Assembly (NCBI GenBank): GCA_027730885.1
Contig: JAQCHM010000151.1
Location: 1 to 7,785, forward strand
Length of the DNA stretch: 7,785 nucleotides
Reading direction: 5' to 3'
Source of the DNA: Actinomycetota bacterium
GTDB lineage: Bacteria; Actinomycetota; Acidimicrobiia; Acidimicrobiales; SZUA-35
A program made the position numbers and the translations under genes. Shown piece after piece: positions 6,031 through 7,785 of this stretch. The notes beneath the pieces were generated by a model that was not told the origin of the DNA, ran no database searches, and was given only the letters and a program-made list of their open reading frames with translations. How positions within the stretch are numbered: the first letter of the stretch is position 1; every line of letters starts with the position of its first letter.

Positions 6031-6364
6031 GGTCCTCGCACTCGAGTTCGCCCGGACGCTGCAGGACATCAGGCTGGGCGTCAACCGGGTCGACGCCCTG
6101 GAAGACCTGGCCGAGCGCACGAAGAGCGACGACGTCCGCCACTTCGTGCTGGCGCTTCGCCAGGCCGAACGCATGGGCGTACCATTGGCCCGGACCCTGC
6201 GCATCCAGGCCGATGAGATGCGGACCAAGCGCCGACTTCGAGCCGAGGAAGCCGCGCTCAAGCTGCCGGTCAAGCTCATCTTCCCCTTGGGACTTTGCAT
6301 CTTCCCCGCCTTGTTCATCGTGATCGTCGGCCCGGCGTTCCTGCAGATCAGCCGAATTTTTTAG
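6017..6364 (+). pseudogene. tadC: C-terminal fragment of TadC/GspF-type pilus assembly protein
   Basis: An open frame of 115 residues with no usable native start matches the C-terminal half of the T2SSF domain of TadC, an inner-membrane platform protein of Tad (Flp) pilus machines. Typical stretches are LALEFARTLQDIRLGV, ALEDLAERTKSDDVRHFVLA, LRQAERMGVPLARTLRIQAD, EEAALKLPVKLIFPL and CIFPALFIVIVGPAFLQI, the last being a membrane helix near the C-terminus. Intact TadC proteins are around 300 residues, so roughly the first two thirds and the other membrane helices are absent. A GTG at 6146 could start a 72-residue piece but has no obvious function. Either a true remnant or a real gene cut by a contig artefact. 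It is followed after 15 bases by the DnaB-like ATPase gene, which reads as the next gene of the same operon. Confidence 0.75.
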
Positions 6365-6369
6365 GCATC

Positions 6370-6382
6370 GGAGCTTCAGTTG
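6370..6382 (+). promoter_or_regulatory. Ribosome binding site supporting a TTG start
   Basis: GGAG at 6370-6373, six bases and TTG at 6380-6382. This supports the TTG as the start of the ATPase gene. It lies just after the tadC stop (6362-6364), as expected for an internal operon gene. Confidence 0.55.
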
Positions 6383-7396
6383 CACACCCACTCCACCGAG
6401 TCCTCGGTCTCCCTCACGGTGACCCACACCTCGATCACCGGTCTGCTCCACGACCTGGCCACGATCTCCCACGGTGCAGGCACGCGGGCGACCCCGACCG
6501 GGTTCACTCCCCTCGACATGGTGCTCGACGGTGGCTTCATCGCCCAGGAGTTGGTGCTGCTGGGCGGGCGTCCCGGCGTAGGCAAGACGCTGACCGCTCT
6601 GCAACGGGCCCGTGCCGCCGCTGCCGCAGGCCGAACGGTTGCCTACATCTGCTACGAGCACGACGAGGTGGCGCTGCTCGGCCGCATGATCGTGCAGGAG
6701 ATCGCCACCAATCACCCCGAAGTCGACGCCACCCAGATGGCGGCCTTGCGGGCCGTGATCCGTGACCTGGTGATGGGCCTACGGACGTTGGGCGAAGTGG
6801 CAGCCGTCCACCCCTCGGTTGCCTCCGCCATCGAGTCACTGAACCAGTCGGCCGACCACCTCACGCTCTTCCGAGCGTCCACCCAATGGAGCGACACCGC
6901 CTGGATCGCCGAGATCGTGGTGCAACATCTCAAGCCCGGCGGTCTGCTCGTCGTCGACTACCTCCAGAAGGTTCCGGTCCAGGGCTTCCCCGACACCCGT
7001 GAGCAGGTCATGCGAGCGACCGAAGCTCTGAAGGATCTGGCCGTCGGTGCCGACATCTCGGTGCTCGCGCTGGCTGCGGCCGACGAACGGGGCGTGGCTG
7101 CACGCCGCTTGCGGCTGGAGCACCTGAGAGGCTCGGACTCGCTGGCCCACGAGTGTGACGTCGCCATGATCCTCAACGAGAAGGTCGCAGCAACCGCCGA
7201 CCGACATCTTCGCTACGACATGCACAAGATGGAATCGGCCAAGCAACGCATCTTGCTGTCGATCGAGAAGAACCGCCGCGGTCAGCACGACACCCACCTC
7301 GAGTTCGTCAAGGACTTCGCCAACTTTCGCCTCGACCCCGGCGGCGCCTTCAACTCCGACGGTTTGTACGAACCCGACCAGCCAAGCGTCGACTGA
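6380..7396 (+). CDS. DnaB/RecA-like ATPase (helicase C-terminal domain only)
   Basis: A 338-residue RecA-fold ATPase resembling the C-terminal motor of replicative helicase DnaB and RadA/KaiC-type proteins. After a nonconserved N-terminus come TGFTPLDMVLDGGF (40-53, the usual entry into the DnaB motor), Walker A GGRPGVGKT (62-70), CYEHDE at 91-96 (where DnaB has its catalytic Glu after the second strand), Walker B LLVVDYLQ (189-196), LRGSDSLAHECDVAMILN at 249-266 (matching the DnaB segment ending in DADVV) and EKNRRGQ at 296-302 (matching the DnaB arginine-finger KxRxG region). The DnaB N-terminal collar domain, which binds primase, is absent, so this is not the replicative helicase. A charged insert, about 110-160, separates the two Walker motifs. 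Its link to tadC suggests a role tied to that locus, but this is inference. Substrate is unknown. Confidence 0.8.
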   Translation: MHTHSTESSVSLTVTHTSITGLLHDLATISHGAGTRATPTGFTPLDMVLDGGFIAQELVLLGGRPGVGKTLTALQRARAAAAAGRTVAYICYEHDEVALLGRMIVQEIATNHPEVDATQMAALRAVIRDLVMGLRTLGEVAAVHPSVASAIESLNQSADHLTLFRASTQWSDTAWIAEIVVQHLKPGGLLVVDYLQKVPVQGFPDTREQVMRATEALKDLAVGADISVLALAAADERGVAARRLRLEHLRGSDSLAHECDVAMILNEKVAATADRHLRYDMHKMESAKQRILLSIEKNRRGQHDTHLEFVKDFANFRLDPGGAFNSDGLYEPDQPSVD

Positions 7397-7415
7397 TCCG
7401 ACTCCCTGAGCCGGT

Positions 7416-7428
7416 TAGCCTGCTCGGA
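7416..7428 (+). promoter_or_regulatory. Candidate -10 box for a leaderless mRNA
   Basis: TAGCCT (7416-7421) fits the loose actinobacterial TANNNT -10 pattern and is followed by six bases and then ATG at 7428. No Shine-Dalgarno sequence is present before the ATG. No clear -35 was found. Weak on its own, but the geometry matches two other starts in the window. Confidence 0.3.
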
Positions 7429-7785
7429 TGATCCAGTTCGCCGACGACGAGGTCGTGCCCATCAAGGAGCTCGTGCTGTTGTACGAGTCGGTGGGTTGGC
7501 TGCTCTACGCGGCCGACCCCGACGCGCTCGCCCGAGCGGTCGACCGATCGTCGATCGTGATCACCGCCCGCGATGCCGACGGCGAACTGGTGGGCCTGGC
7601 CCGAGCGCTGACCGACGAAGTGTCGGTGCTGGTCGTCCAGGAAGTCCTGGTCCGTCCCGAGCGCCAGCGTGAGGGAGTCGGCACCGAGCTGGTTCGGCGC
7701 TGCCTCGCCGTGCACCCCGCGATCGGTCGAGTCATCGCCAACACTGCAGGCGAGGACTTCCAAACGACCTTCGCCAAGACCCTCG
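7428..7785 (+). CDS. GNAT-family N-acetyltransferase, truncated by window edge
   Basis: An open frame starts at ATG 7428 and runs off the right edge after 119 codons. It shows the GNAT pattern: YESVGWLLY near the N-terminus (18-27), a middle strand ITARDADGELVGLARAL (about 46-62), then VLVVQEVLVRP (about 67-77) leading into RPERQREGVGTELVRR (76-91), where QREGVG is the acetyl-CoA pyrophosphate-binding (Q/R)xxGxG loop. Family members transfer an acetyl group from acetyl-CoA to an amine; the substrate cannot be predicted. It begins 31 bases after the ATPase stop, so it may be co-transcribed or have its own leaderless start. Confidence 0.85.
   Translation, partial: MIQFADDEVVPIKELVLLYESVGWLLYAADPDALARAVDRSSIVITARDADGELVGLARALTDEVSVLVVQEVLVRPERQREGVGTELVRRCLAVHPAIGRVIANTAGEDFQTTFAKTL

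Noticed and set aside
4864..6216. Plus-strand open frame of 450 codons opposite the membrane protein
   Set aside because: Its translation is rich in Arg, Gly, Gln and His without domains, as expected of antisense to a hydrophobic GC-rich gene. The minus strand has coherent membrane helices and family motifs.
6028..6318. N-terminal extension of the membrane-protein frame up to an ATG at 6318
   Set aside because: The 97 added residues are Ser/Arg-rich and are exactly antisense to convincing TadC sequence, so they are not a real N-terminus.

Overview
This is a GC-rich window with GTG and TTG starts, several apparently leaderless genes, a long-type inositol-phosphate synthase and a Tad-pilus gene remnant. 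Together these suggest a high-GC actinomycete, possibly of the Acidimicrobiia. That placement is an inference from style and gene content, not from a marker gene.

Layout. (1) 88-1637, minus strand: a hipB-hipA type II toxin-antitoxin operon (XRE-type antitoxin/repressor, then a HipA Ser/Thr kinase toxin). (2) 1638-1771: a compact divergent control region with a HipB-like dyad on the hipBA side and a -35/-10 promoter with its own small dyad on the other side. (3) 1772-2377, plus strand: a winged-helix plus nucleotidyltransferase fusion, probably translated from a leaderless mRNA. (4) 2378-2516: a convergent intergenic gap almost filled by two tandem 49-bp palindromic repeats. (5) 2517-3821, minus strand: ino1, inositol-3-phosphate synthase, divergent from a LysR-type regulator (3883-4749) that may control it. 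(6) 4753-about 6027, minus strand: a polytopic membrane protein resembling HTTM/vitamin K-dependent carboxylase-like proteins, apparently lacking its N-terminal part. (7) About 6017-6364, plus strand: the C-terminal third of a TadC/GspF-type pilus assembly protein, followed 15 bases later by a DnaB/RecA-like ATPase (6380-7396) and the start of a GNAT acetyltransferase (7428 to the window edge).

The genes fall into three groups: a toxin-antitoxin/regulatory module on the left, an inositol synthesis gene with a neighbouring regulator in the middle, and the end of a Tad-pilus-type operon on the right. The most anomalous point is near 6015-6030, where two genes lie head to head and both seem to lack their 5' portions. 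This marks either a genomic rearrangement or an assembly/cloning chimera. The most interesting biological signals are the shared control region between hipBA and the HTH-nucleotidyltransferase gene, and the paired palindromes behind the latter.
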